From: Marinomonas spartinae
GTDB taxonomy: Bacteria; Pseudomonadota; Gammaproteobacteria; Pseudomonadales; Marinomonadaceae
Reading direction: 5' to 3'
Assembly: GCF_016461715.1 (NCBI RefSeq)
Contig: NZ_JAEMUI010000013.1
Location: forward strand, 1-64,000
DNA length: 64,000 nt
A program made the translations under genes and the position numbers. Positions 54,261-63,349 of this stretch are shown in pieces; positions within the stretch are counted from its first letter, which is position 1, and the number at the start of each line of letters is the position of its first letter. The notes below the pieces were generated by a model. It saw only the letters and a list, made by a program, of their open reading frames with translations. It was not told where the DNA came from and did no database searches.

Positions 54261-56381
54261 GTGAATTTTGATCGCCAAAAAGTGACTGGTCAGTTTAAAG
54301 GGATAGTGAGCGGGAATCTGGGGATTCCTATTTTGCTTCTGTCACTTTTAGCCATGATGATACTGCCGATTCCTGCGTTTCTGCTCGACGTTTTATTTAC
54401 TTTTAATATTGCGCTCGCCATTGTGGTCTTATTAGTCGCGATTTACTCTTTGCGCCCTTTAGATTTTGCCGTTTTTCCAACTGTTTTGTTGGTGTCTACC
54501 TTGATGCGTTTGGCATTAAACGTGGCCTCTACCCGTGTTGTTTTATTGTATGGTCATGAGGGGGGAGATGCGGCTGGTAAGGTGATTCAAGCCTTCGGTG
54601 AGGTGGTGATTGGTGGCAACTATGTCGTCGGCTTTGTGGTCTTTGCCATTTTAATGATCATCAACTTCGCCGTAGTGACAAAAGGGGCAGGGCGTATCTC
54701 TGAGGTAAGTGCTCGATTTACTTTGGATGCCATGCCGGGTAAGCAAATGGCCATTGATGCGGATTTGAACGCAGGGATGATCGATGCAGATCAAGCCAAA
54801 CAGCGGCGAATGGAAATCGCCTCAGAAGCAGAGTTTTATGGCTCTATGGACGGTGCCTCTAAGTTCGTAAAAGGGGATGCTATTGCGGGTGTGCTGATTT
54901 TGGGGATCAATATAATCGGTGGTTTGGCGATTGGTATGTCGCAACACGGTTTGTCTTTTTCCGAAGCCATTCAGCGCTATTCTCTGCTGACTATTGGTGA
55001 TGGTCTGGTGGCTCAGCTCCCTTCTTTGATGCTTTCTACTGCGGCCGCCATCATGGTGACTCGGGTTAACGAGTCGGGCGATATGGGGACGCAGATTGTC
55101 TCGCAAATGTTTGGTTCGCCAAAGGCATTGTATATTGCCGCTGCGATTATGGGGATTATGGGCATTGTACCGGGCATGCCACATTTTGCGTTTTTGTCCC
55201 TAGCCATCGTTTTAGGTAGTTTCGCTTACTTTCTTGAGTACCGCAAAAAGCGCAAAGCGATGGCTGGAGCTTTGTCGACAGGCAAATCCTCATCGTCTGA
55301 TGCCTCGCCTCCAGCAGAAAGCAAAGATCTTAGCTGGGACGATGTGGCGCCGGTTGATATGTTGGGTTTAGAAGTTGGCTACCGCTTGATTCCTCTGGTG
55401 GATAAATCTCAAGGCGGGGAGTTATTAGCAAGGATTAAAGGGGTTCGTCGCAAGTTGTCGCAAGACTTGGGTTTTCTTGTTCCCAGTGTTCATATTCGAG
55501 ATAACTTGGATTTGATGCCCAATGCCTATCGTGTCACGCTGATGGGGGTTAGCTTGGCGGAAGCGGAAGTGCATCCAGATAAAGATTTGGCAATCGATCC
55601 TGGGCAAGTATTTGGTTCTATTGATGGGATTGCAGGTAAGGATCCGTCGTTTGGTTTGGATGCTGTTTGGATTGATCCTAAAAAACGCGATCAAGCACAA
55701 ACCTACGGTTATACTGTAGTGGATGTGAGTACGGTGGTGGCAACGCATATTAACCAAATTATGCATAAACATGCCTATGAGTTAATTGGTCACGATGAAG
55801 TGCAACAATTGCTTAGCTTGCTTAAACAATATAATCCGAAGCTGGCTGAGGAATTGGTGCCGAATACCATTCCTTTGAGTATCTTGTTAAAAGTACTGCA
55901 AAACTTATTGATTGAGGGGGTTCCGCTTCGCGACATGCGTACTATCGCCGAAGCCATTATGGGAGTGCAGCCGAAAAGTCAGGACCCTATGGTACTAACC
56001 GCAGCTGTTCGAACGGCCTTATCTCGTTTGATTATCCAAACTTTGGCAGATGGGGTAGAAGAAATTCCTGTGTTAACGCTTGATCCTCAATTAGAAAAAA
56101 TGCTGATGCAAACGGTTCAGCAGAGTCAGCAATCTGGTATTAAGAATGAAGAAGCGCTTATTTTAGAGCCGAAAATGGCCGAACAATTACAAGCTTCCCT
56201 TAAACAGTCTGCAGAACAGCAGGAAGCAATGGGAAATACTCCTATACTGATAGTGTCAGCACCAATCAGGCCAATGCTAGCTCGTTTTATGCGTTATGGT
56301 ATGGTGAATATGTCTGTTCTGTCTTACCAAGAAGTGCCAGATCATAAGCGAATTACTGTTGTTGGTGTGATTGGTCAATAG
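54261..56381 (+). CDS. flhA: Flagellar export protein FlhA
   Basis: A 706-residue protein starting at GTG 54261. About eight membrane helices occupy the first 330 residues; the FHIPEP region follows the pattern VFPTVLLVSTLMRLALNVASTR and the FTLDAMPGKQMAIDADLNAG loop. The cytoplasmic domain (about 360-700) forms the nonameric ring that receives chaperone-substrate complexes. It is followed by flhF after 100 bp. Confidence 0.97.
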   Translation: MNFDRQKVTGQFKGIVSGNLGIPILLLSLLAMMILPIPAFLLDVLFTFNIALAIVVLLVAIYSLRPLDFAVFPTVLLVSTLMRLALNVASTRVVLLYGHEGGDAAGKVIQAFGEVVIGGNYVVGFVVFAILMIINFAVVTKGAGRISEVSARFTLDAMPGKQMAIDADLNAGMIDADQAKQRRMEIASEAEFYGSMDGASKFVKGDAIAGVLILGINIIGGLAIGMSQHGLSFSEAIQRYSLLTIGDGLVAQLPSLMLSTAAAIMVTRVNESGDMGTQIVSQMFGSPKALYIAAAIMGIMGIVPGMPHFAFLSLAIVLGSFAYFLEYRKKRKAMAGALSTGKSSSSDASPPAESKDLSWDDVAPVDMLGLEVGYRLIPLVDKSQGGELLARIKGVRRKLSQDLGFLVPSVHIRDNLDLMPNAYRVTLMGVSLAEAEVHPDKDLAIDPGQVFGSIDGIAGKDPSFGLDAVWIDPKKRDQAQTYGYTVVDVSTVVATHINQIMHKHAYELIGHDEVQQLLSLLKQYNPKLAEELVPNTIPLSILLKVLQNLLIEGVPLRDMRTIAEAIMGVQPKSQDPMVLTAAVRTALSRLIIQTLADGVEEIPVLTLDPQLEKMLMQTVQQSQQSGIKNEEALILEPKMAEQLQASLKQSAEQQEAMGNTPILIVSAPIRPMLARFMRYGMVNMSVLSYQEVPDHKRITVVGVIGQ

Positions 56382-56481
56382 TCTGTAGCAATTGTGATCA
56401 ATTAGTCTCTATATTTATCAAAGTCTTTCGGGTAAGCTATGGATTTGTAAGGTTAAATACACTAGAAGGATTCAATTATAC

Positions 56482-57777
56482 ATGCAAATTAGGCGGTTTC
56501 GAGCTCCCGACATGCGCCAAGCGATACGGAAAGTCCGTGACGCTGTGGGCCCTGATGCGGTTATTTTATCGAATCAACGCCTACCTACTGGTGAGATAGA
56601 GATCGTCATTGCGTTGGACTATGATGGCTCTTTGCCTTCTAGTATGGTGCAAAAAAAGCCTTCAACATCAACATATAGGCCCTCTAAAGAGCGACGAAAA
56701 GAGGCTTATCAAGACCCGTCAGCTGAGTATTTTGAACGTATAGAAAGGGCAAAGCAACAAACTCCAACCGATACTAATAGCCCCCGAGCATCATCCCCAT
56801 CATTTGATATGCCACCTATTGAAAATGATGAAGACGAACCGATGTTGGAAGAAGCGCTCTCTCTAAAACAGAACAAAGGGAGCGATAACCAGCTCCATGC
56901 CATGGAGCAGGAGTTGCACCGTGTCAAAGAAATGTTGGAGCAACAGCGTCAGCAGTCAGCAACGCAGCCCAAAGAAAATTCAGTTGAAGCGAAAGCCCGA
57001 GAAAAATTAAAGCGTTTAGGTTTGTCTGATTTGGTGACCTCTCGTTTGCTGGATGATATTGACCTAAAAGGTCGGGAGGACGATTGGAATCGTTTGCTTG
57101 CTCATCTTGCGGATTATATTCCAGTGCGTTCAAATTCGACAGAGCTAAAAGGGTGCATTGCTTTTATGGGGCCGACAGGGGTAGGAAAAACAACCTCCAT
57201 TGGTAAAATTGCGGCTCAGCATGTTTTGAAATATGGTTCAGACAGCATAGTCTTAGTGACAACCGATACTTACCGGATTGCTGCTCATGAGCAGTTACGC
57301 ACCTTTGGCCGGATTTTAAATATTCCGGTAGAAGTGGTGAATGAATACTCTGATTTAAATGAAGTACTTGCTAAATACGCTCATTATTCTTTAGTTTTAG
57401 TGGACACTGCAGGTATGAATCCAAGAGATTCTAACCTCGAGCGGCAATTGCTAATGATCAAAAGAGCGCGTTCCAGTTTGAAAAAATTGTTAGTTTTACC
57501 TTGTACTAGTCAAAGACAGGTGCTTAAGTCTGTCGTTGATGTGTATTCTCAAGTTCAGCTAGACGGGTGTGTATTAAGTAAATTAGACGAATCAGCGTCT
57601 CTTGGTGAAGCCATTAGCGTGGTTATCGAAGAGGGCTTACCTGTTGTTTACATCGCCGATGGACAAAGAATTCCTGATGACATAGAACCTGCTCGTGCGC
57701 ATAACTTAATCAGCCGAGCTGTTTATACCGCCGAGCACTACAGCCAGATCTATGGGTCACTAAGATATGGTAGTTAG
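56482..57777 (+). CDS. flhF: Flagellar placement GTPase FlhF
   Basis: A 431-residue SRP-family GTPase. Its N-terminal basic segment (MQIRRFRAPDMRQAIRKVRD) and linker (to about 170) are followed by the NG domain with the P-loop FMGPTGVGKTTSIGKIAA near 228-245, LVDTAGMN and SKLDE motifs. FlhF directs polar flagellum placement and recruits FliF or FliG. In polar flagellates its partner FlhG/FleN normally follows directly. Here the next gene is fliA, 97 bp on, and no ParA-like gene is present. Confidence 0.95.
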   Translation: MQIRRFRAPDMRQAIRKVRDAVGPDAVILSNQRLPTGEIEIVIALDYDGSLPSSMVQKKPSTSTYRPSKERRKEAYQDPSAEYFERIERAKQQTPTDTNSPRASSPSFDMPPIENDEDEPMLEEALSLKQNKGSDNQLHAMEQELHRVKEMLEQQRQQSATQPKENSVEAKAREKLKRLGLSDLVTSRLLDDIDLKGREDDWNRLLAHLADYIPVRSNSTELKGCIAFMGPTGVGKTTSIGKIAAQHVLKYGSDSIVLVTTDTYRIAAHEQLRTFGRILNIPVEVVNEYSDLNEVLAKYAHYSLVLVDTAGMNPRDSNLERQLLMIKRARSSLKKLLVLPCTSQRQVLKSVVDVYSQVQLDGCVLSKLDESASLGEAISVVIEEGLPVVYIADGQRIPDDIEPARAHNLISRAVYTAEHYSQIYGSLRYGS

Positions 57778-57874
57778 TAAAATTATGTTATTTGGATGAG
57801 CGCGATATGGAACTATGTAGTACAGTTATTCTGTGCATCAGACTCAAATAGTAAAAGGTTGCTGATTTATCTTT

Positions 57875-58615
57875 ATGCAGACCAAAAACGGATACGACAC
57901 CTATACTAGAAAAGCGACATTATCGATTGATGCCATTGTCGAGCAATACGGCTATTTAGTAAAAAAAATCGCTTATCACTTGTTAGCGCGTTTACCCAAT
58001 ACTGTGGATGTAAATGATCTGACACAAGCCGGAATGATGGGGCTAATAGAGGCCTATAAACGTTTTGAGTCTGATAAGGGTGCCAGTTTTGAAACCTATG
58101 CCGGTATTCGGATTCGTGGCTCTATCATGGATGAAATTCGTAAAACTGACTGGGCTCCACGTTCGGTAAGGCGCAATGGACGAGCCGTAAGTGCCGCGAT
58201 TAAAGAACTTGAGGCTAAAGCTGGGCGTGATGTTTCCGATATGGAAGTAGCAGCCCATATGAATATCAGTATTGAGGAATATCACGATATCATTCATTCA
58301 TCGATGACAACACAGCTTTTTAGCTATGAAGAAATGTTGGAGTCAGATGATGGTGGTGTACTGGATACATTCAGTGATGAAGCAAGTGGCACTCCTTACT
58401 TATTGGCTGAGGAAAGTGGGTTTCAAGATCAATTAGCAAATGAAATTGATCAATTACCAGAAAGAGAAAAACTTGTCTTATCTTTATATTATAATGACGA
58501 ATTGAATTTAAAAGAAATTGGCGCTGTTCTAGGTGTTAGTGAATCGAGAGTCAGTCAAATTCATAGTCAGGCTGCTCTTAGATTAAGAGCTCGATTAAGT
58601 GATTGGCGAGATTAA
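57875..58615 (+). CDS. fliA: Flagellar sigma factor FliA (sigma-28)
   Basis: A 246-residue sigma factor with region 2 (DVNDLTQAGMMGLIEAYKRFESDKGASFETYAGIRIRGSIMDEIRK), region 3 (NGRAVSAAIKELEAKAGRDVSDMEVAAHM) and region 4 (LPEREKLVLSLYYNDELNLKEIGAVLGVSESRVSQIHSQAALRL). It transcribes late flagellin, motor and chemotaxis genes and is held back by FlgM. The P. aeruginosa homologue lies after fleN; here the fleN slot is empty. cheY starts 43 bp downstream. Confidence 0.96.
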   Translation: MQTKNGYDTYTRKATLSIDAIVEQYGYLVKKIAYHLLARLPNTVDVNDLTQAGMMGLIEAYKRFESDKGASFETYAGIRIRGSIMDEIRKTDWAPRSVRRNGRAVSAAIKELEAKAGRDVSDMEVAAHMNISIEEYHDIIHSSMTTQLFSYEEMLESDDGGVLDTFSDEASGTPYLLAEESGFQDQLANEIDQLPEREKLVLSLYYNDELNLKEIGAVLGVSESRVSQIHSQAALRLRARLSDWRD

Positions 58616-58658
58616 ATTATGAATTGTGAAATACTACCTTTGGGTTGTGGAGGTTGCA

Positions 58659-59051
58659 TTGGATAAAAACATGAAGATCCTGATTGTTGATGATTTCTCG
58701 ACAATGAGACGTATCATCAAAAACTTGTTACGGGATTTGGGATTTACCAATACAGTTGAAGCGGATGATGGAACGACGGCATTACCGATTCTTCAAGCAG
58801 GGACAATTGACTTCCTAGTAACCGACTGGAACATGCCAGGTATGACTGGAATTGAATTGCTTCGAGCGGTTAGGGCTGATGATAAGCTCAAAAGTATTCC
58901 TGTATTGATGGTAACAGCGGAAGCCAAACGTGATCAGATTATTGCTGCGGCTCAAGCCGGGGTGAACGGTTATGTTGTTAAGCCTTTTACTGCCGTCGCA
59001 CTCAAGGAAAAGATTGAGAAAATATTCGAACGAATAGATGCTGCTAAATAG
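58659..59051 (+). CDS. cheY: Chemotaxis response regulator CheY
   Basis: About 130 residues. I prefer TTG 58659, because GGAGG lies five bases before it, over ATG 58671, which has no ribosome-binding site in range. The body [25 protein letters not shown] is nearly the same as Pseudomonas CheY. The phospho-Asp is in TDWNMPGM and the Lys in VVKPF. Phospho-CheY binds FliM and reverses or slows rotation. It leads the cheYZAB-motC group. Confidence 0.94.
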   Translation: MDKNMKILIVDDFSTMRRIIKNLLRDLGFTNTVEADDGTTALPILQAGTIDFLVTDWNMPGMTGIELLRAVRADDKLKSIPVLMVTAEAKRDQIIAAAQAGVNGYVVKPFTAVALKEKIEKIFERIDAAK

Positions 59052-59060
59052 GGGCTTTTG

Positions 59061-59852
59061 ATGTCAAAGAAACTTGGATCAGGCTTGGGGGATTTTGAAT
59101 CCCTAGTGAAGGATGGTGCTGTTGATCTTTTGAATCACATTGAAGTCGGTGACTTTAGTAGTGCGATAAAGGTTATTCAAGAGCTTAGCGAGGCTCGACA
59201 TAATAGTTTCTATAAAGAAGTCGGGACGCTAACAAGAAGTCTCCATGACGCAATTCGCGATTTTCAAGTTGATTCAATGGACTTGGTAGTTGGTGAAGAG
59301 CATGCTGGATCAGGTAATACCAAAATTACAGATGCCTCTGATCGTTTGAAGTATGTTATTGAATTAACAAGTTCGGCGGCCAATAAGACCATGGATATGG
59401 TGGATGGAAGTGTTCCTGTGGCGAGTGAGCTGCAAAATCAAGCGAGAGAGTTACGAAAAGACTGGAATCGTTTAATTCAACGTGATTTATCGCCTCAAGA
59501 GTTCCGTGAATTATACAAACGTATTGATGTGTTTTTAAAGTATGCGGATGACAGTGCGACGACCTTGCATTCCAATCTTAATACAATTCTTTTAGAGCAA
59601 GGTTATCAAGACTTAACTGGCCAAGTAATTACGAGAGTGAATGATCTAATTCGAGATGTAGAAGAACGTCTTGTACATCTCGTTGCTGTTGCAGGACGAG
59701 TTGATAGTATCTCCGGAATGGAGCATGACAAGAGCGAAGCCGAGCATGATGACACGCGTGGTCATGGTCCAGCTATTAATAAACAAAACAACCCAGAAGT
59801 ACTGAATAGTCAAGACGAAGTAGACGACTTGCTATCAAGTCTTGGTTTCTAA
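59061..59852 (+). CDS. cheZ: CheY phosphatase CheZ
   Basis: About 263 residues, mostly one long helical hairpin. The catalytic region is the segment LNTILLEQGYQDLTGQVITRV, with the conserved Gln. The C-terminal peptide SQDEVDDLLSSLGF, after a flexible linker, is the CheY-binding tail and closely resembles the CheY-binding peptide of FliM in the same window. It starts 9 bp after cheY. Confidence 0.94.
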   Translation: MSKKLGSGLGDFESLVKDGAVDLLNHIEVGDFSSAIKVIQELSEARHNSFYKEVGTLTRSLHDAIRDFQVDSMDLVVGEEHAGSGNTKITDASDRLKYVIELTSSAANKTMDMVDGSVPVASELQNQARELRKDWNRLIQRDLSPQEFRELYKRIDVFLKYADDSATTLHSNLNTILLEQGYQDLTGQVITRVNDLIRDVEERLVHLVAVAGRVDSISGMEHDKSEAEHDDTRGHGPAINKQNNPEVLNSQDEVDDLLSSLGF

Positions 59853-59864
59853 AGGGAGCTGAGG

Positions 59865-62258
59865 ATGAGTTTCGAGGTCGATGAAGAAATTTTACAGGAT
59901 TTTTTGGTAGAAGCTGGAGAGATCCTGGAACAGCTTTCCGAACAATTAGTAGATCTAGAGCAAAACCCGGACGATAAGCAATTGTTGAATGCTATCTTTA
60001 GGGGCTTCCATACCGTTAAAGGCGGGGCGGGGTTTTTACAGTTAACAGCATTGGTCGATTGTTGTCATTATGCGGAAAACGTGTTCGATATCTTGCGTAA
60101 TGGCCAGCGTACTATTAACTCTGATTTAATGGACGTGGTACTACAGGCTCTTGATGCAATCAATGAGATGTTTGAAGCCGTTCGCTCCGGTAATGAGCCC
60201 GAGCGTGCTGATCCTGATTTGATTCAGGCTCTTAGTGTCTATGCAAAACCGCCCACTGCTGAAGAGTTAGCCGGAGGTAGTGTTGATGCTGATGAGGAAC
60301 CAGAAGATGATTCGTCTGATGAAAGTATGGCGGTTGAGGAAGACGAAGTTGTTGAAGAAGAGCTAATCGATGACTCATCCGATGCGAATGAGTCAGAAGA
60401 GCCTGTTGATATTACCGACGATGAATTTGAATCTTTGCTTAATGCTCTAGGTGGTGAGGACACTTCTGGAGAAAAAGCAGACAGCGGAGCCACTAAAGCT
60501 GAGGTGAATTCAGATAATGCTTCTGATGAAATCACCGAGGATGAGTTTGATCAGCTGCTTGATAAGCTACATGGTAATGGAGCACCTGGCCTTGATAGTT
60601 CTAAGGAAGCCAAAAGCAGTGACGCTTCTGAAAATGTATCAGAAGAATCGTCTGCTGAATCAGATGAAATTACAGAAGACGAGTTTGAAAAACTACTCGA
60701 TCAATTGCACGGAGGCAGTGCACCTGGCCTAGATGGTTCTGATCAAGTTCAGGAGACGACTAAGGCAACAGAAGCTAAGGCAAAGGACAGTACTAAGTCT
60801 TCAGAAGATAAGAAGGCTGCCAGTGAGTCAAGTGCCTCCGCAGCTGATTCCGATTTGATCACAGAAGATGAATTTGAATCCTTACTAGACAGTCTTCATG
60901 GTAAGAAGGGCGCGCCTAAAGGTAATACTGATACGGCTAGTACAAAGAAAGAAGAGACAGCGAAACCGAAAGCTGCACCTAAAAAGGTGGAGCCAAAAGT
61001 GGAACCTAAGCCAGCTCCAAGAGTACCTAAGTCAGAAGACAGTCAGCCATCACATCAGGCAAAAGACAAAGTTGCAGGTGTACCAGTAACACAAGAAGCA
61101 ACGGTACGAGTGGATACTAAACGGCTTGATGACATCATGAATATGGTGGGTGAGCTTGTTTTAGTACGAAATCGTCTGGTTCGTCTTGGTTTGCAAAGTG
61201 AAGACGAGTCCATGGGTAAGGCGGTTTCTAACCTAGACGTAGTCACGGGGGATTTGCAAAACGCCGTGATGAAGACCCGAATGCAGCCTATTAAAAAGGT
61301 ATTCGGTAAGTTTCCTCGTGTGGTGCGTGATTTGGCTCGAAACCTGAAGAAAGAAGTGAATCTTGAACTTCGTGGTGAAGAAACGGATCTAGATAAAAAC
61401 TTAGTAGAAGCGCTCGCAGATCCACTTGTTCACTTAGTGAGAAACTCTGTTGACCATGGTGTTGAAGCACCTGATGTACGAGAAGCTAAAGGTAAGCCAC
61501 GAGTTGGCCATGTTATTTTGTCGGCTGAGCAGGAAGGCGACCATATTCTACTATCCATCGATGACGATGGTGCGGGTATGGATCCTGATGTGCTACGTAA
61601 AAAAGCCGTAGAAAAAGGCTTGATGGATGCGGATGCTGCTGAAAGATTATCAGACGAAGAAGCATTCAATTTAATATTTGCCCCAGGCTTTTCAACCAAG
61701 GTTGAGATTACAGATGTATCGGGTCGTGGTGTGGGAATGGACGTTGTAAAAACGAAAATCTCCCAGCTAAACGGCACGCTACAGATTAAATCCGTTTTAG
61801 GGCAAGGATCGCGTTTTATTATCAAGGTACCATTAACTTTGGCGATTATGCCGACCTTGATGGTGACTTTGGCAGATCAATCGTTTGCTTTCCCGCTGGT
61901 TAGCGTGAATGAAATATTCCACTTGAATCTACAAAAAACCAACATTGTAGATGGTCAACAAGTGGTCGTTATTCGCGGCAAAACACTTCCCATCTTCCAT
62001 CTTAAAAGTTGGTTGATAAAAGGCGGAATGCGTGAAACAACACCAAAAGAAGCGCATGTGGTTGTCGTCCAAGTGGGTATTAATGAAGTTGGCTTTGTAG
62101 TGGATCAGTTGGTTGGCCAAGAAGAGGTGGTGATTAAGCCTTTGGGCCGAATGTTACAAGGAACCGCTGGCATGGCTGGTGCGACGATTACTGGTGATGG
62201 CCGTATCGCATTAATTCTTGATGTACCTAGCATGTTAAAGAGTTACGCCTCTAGGTAG
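59865..62258 (+). CDS. cheA: Chemotaxis histidine kinase CheA with repeated linker motif
   Basis: A 797-residue kinase. The Hpt domain holds FRGFHTVKGGAGF (phospho-His49). Residues about 135-410 form an acidic, low-complexity linker with four copies of a motif of the type ITEDEFExLLDxLHG, in place of a recognisable P2 domain. Then follow the dimerisation (about 415-490), HATPase (about 490-660, with VRNSVDHGVE, DDGAGMD and GRGVGMDVV) and CheW-like P5 domain (about 665-795). It passes phosphate from receptors to CheY and CheB. It lies 12 bp after cheZ. CheW is not in the window. Confidence 0.95.
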   Translation: MSFEVDEEILQDFLVEAGEILEQLSEQLVDLEQNPDDKQLLNAIFRGFHTVKGGAGFLQLTALVDCCHYAENVFDILRNGQRTINSDLMDVVLQALDAINEMFEAVRSGNEPERADPDLIQALSVYAKPPTAEELAGGSVDADEEPEDDSSDESMAVEEDEVVEEELIDDSSDANESEEPVDITDDEFESLLNALGGEDTSGEKADSGATKAEVNSDNASDEITEDEFDQLLDKLHGNGAPGLDSSKEAKSSDASENVSEESSAESDEITEDEFEKLLDQLHGGSAPGLDGSDQVQETTKATEAKAKDSTKSSEDKKAASESSASAADSDLITEDEFESLLDSLHGKKGAPKGNTDTASTKKEETAKPKAAPKKVEPKVEPKPAPRVPKSEDSQPSHQAKDKVAGVPVTQEATVRVDTKRLDDIMNMVGELVLVRNRLVRLGLQSEDESMGKAVSNLDVVTGDLQNAVMKTRMQPIKKVFGKFPRVVRDLARNLKKEVNLELRGEETDLDKNLVEALADPLVHLVRNSVDHGVEAPDVREAKGKPRVGHVILSAEQEGDHILLSIDDDGAGMDPDVLRKKAVEKGLMDADAAERLSDEEAFNLIFAPGFSTKVEITDVSGRGVGMDVVKTKISQLNGTLQIKSVLGQGSRFIIKVPLTLAIMPTLMVTLADQSFAFPLVSVNEIFHLNLQKTNIVDGQQVVVIRGKTLPIFHLKSWLIKGGMRETTPKEAHVVVVQVGINEVGFVVDQLVGQEEVVIKPLGRMLQGTAGMAGATITGDGRIALILDVPSMLKSYASR
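60411..60902 (+). repeat. Four copies of a 15-residue motif in the CheA linker
   Basis: Copies start at 60411, 60531, 60669 and 60858 (residues 183, 223, 269 and 332). Each reads ITxDEFxxLLxxLxG. Copies two and three are followed by similar APGLDxS tails. Spacing is irregular (40, 46 and 63 residues), so this is a dispersed peptide repeat, not DNA slippage. Confidence 0.85.
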
Positions 62259-62284
62259 GTAGATTTCGATTTGGGAGTGGCGGT

Positions 62285-63349
62285 ATGCCGGTAAAGGTAC
62301 TGGTTGTAGATGACTCCGGTTTTTTCCGACGTCGTTTAGTAGAAATTTTCGAAGCAGATCCAAGATTAGTCGTTGTTGGAACAGCTAATAATGGCAAGGA
62401 AGCGGTTGATAAAGTACAGTCTTTGTCGCCGGATGTAGTAACAATGGATTACGAAATGCCTGTTTTAGATGGCATTTCCGCTGTTGCTAATATTATGAAG
62501 CTCAAACCAACACCTGTATTAATGTTTTCATCTTTGACGCATGAAGGAGCCAAAGTCACCCTTGATGCGCTTGAAGCGGGGGCAGTTGATTTTATGCCGA
62601 AGAATTTCGAGGATATTTCTCGAGATTCTGCGGTGGTGAAACATACGTTAGTGGAACGGGTGCTAACGGTTTCTCGAACGCGTCTAGGAGGGTCAAGAGC
62701 GCCCGTTCAGAGTCTAGCGCCGCGTGAGGCACCAAAACCTATCGTTACTGATCGTGGGGTGATTATCCCGCGTTCTAGAAAGAAAGTGAGTTTAGTGGCA
62801 ATAGGTACGTCAACGGGTGGGCCTATGGCCCTTCAAGCGGTACTAACAAAACTCCCCGCTAATTTTCCGGCCCCTTTGGTGTTGGTTCAGCATATGCCAG
62901 CTGCGTTTACTGGCGCATTTGCTGAAAGATTGAATAACATTTGTAAGATTACTGTGAAAGAGGCCAAAGATGGCGATCGTTTGCAGCCGGGCGTTGCTTT
63001 ATTGGCGCCGGGTGGTAAGCAAATGATGGTGGACTCTAGAAATGGGGGTTGTGTCCGTATTTTGGATGGTGATGAGCGGCTCAATTATAAGCCTTCAGTT
63101 GATGTGACCTTTGGATCCGCTTCTAAATGTTATCCTGGTAAAGTGCTGTCAGTTGTTATGACCGGCATGGGGGTGGATGGTCGAGAAGGCGCACGTATGT
63201 TGAAAAGCTCTGGTTCTCGAGTATGGATTCAGAGTGAAGAATCCTGTGTCATTTACGGTATGCCAATGGCGGTGGAAAAAGCCAATTTGGCTGATGATAT
63301 TATCGACCTCAATCATATTGGTGAGCGCCTAGCGCGTGAGGTTAGCTAG
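62285..63349 (+). CDS. cheB: Chemotaxis methylesterase CheB
   Basis: A 354-residue two-domain protein. The receiver has phospho-Asp55 in TMDYEMPVLDG. The methylesterase domain (about 160-350) shows the active-site Ser in AIGTSTGGPMAL, His in VQHMPAAFTGAFAERL, and Asp in MTGMGVDGREGA. It removes methyl groups from receptors and deamidates glutamines. Its stop overlaps the next start by 1 bp. No CheR gene is in the window. Confidence 0.95.
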   Translation: MPVKVLVVDDSGFFRRRLVEIFEADPRLVVVGTANNGKEAVDKVQSLSPDVVTMDYEMPVLDGISAVANIMKLKPTPVLMFSSLTHEGAKVTLDALEAGAVDFMPKNFEDISRDSAVVKHTLVERVLTVSRTRLGGSRAPVQSLAPREAPKPIVTDRGVIIPRSRKKVSLVAIGTSTGGPMALQAVLTKLPANFPAPLVLVQHMPAAFTGAFAERLNNICKITVKEAKDGDRLQPGVALLAPGGKQMMVDSRNGGCVRILDGDERLNYKPSVDVTFGSASKCYPGKVLSVVMTGMGVDGREGARMLKSSGSRVWIQSEESCVIYGMPMAVEKANLADDIIDLNHIGERLAREVS

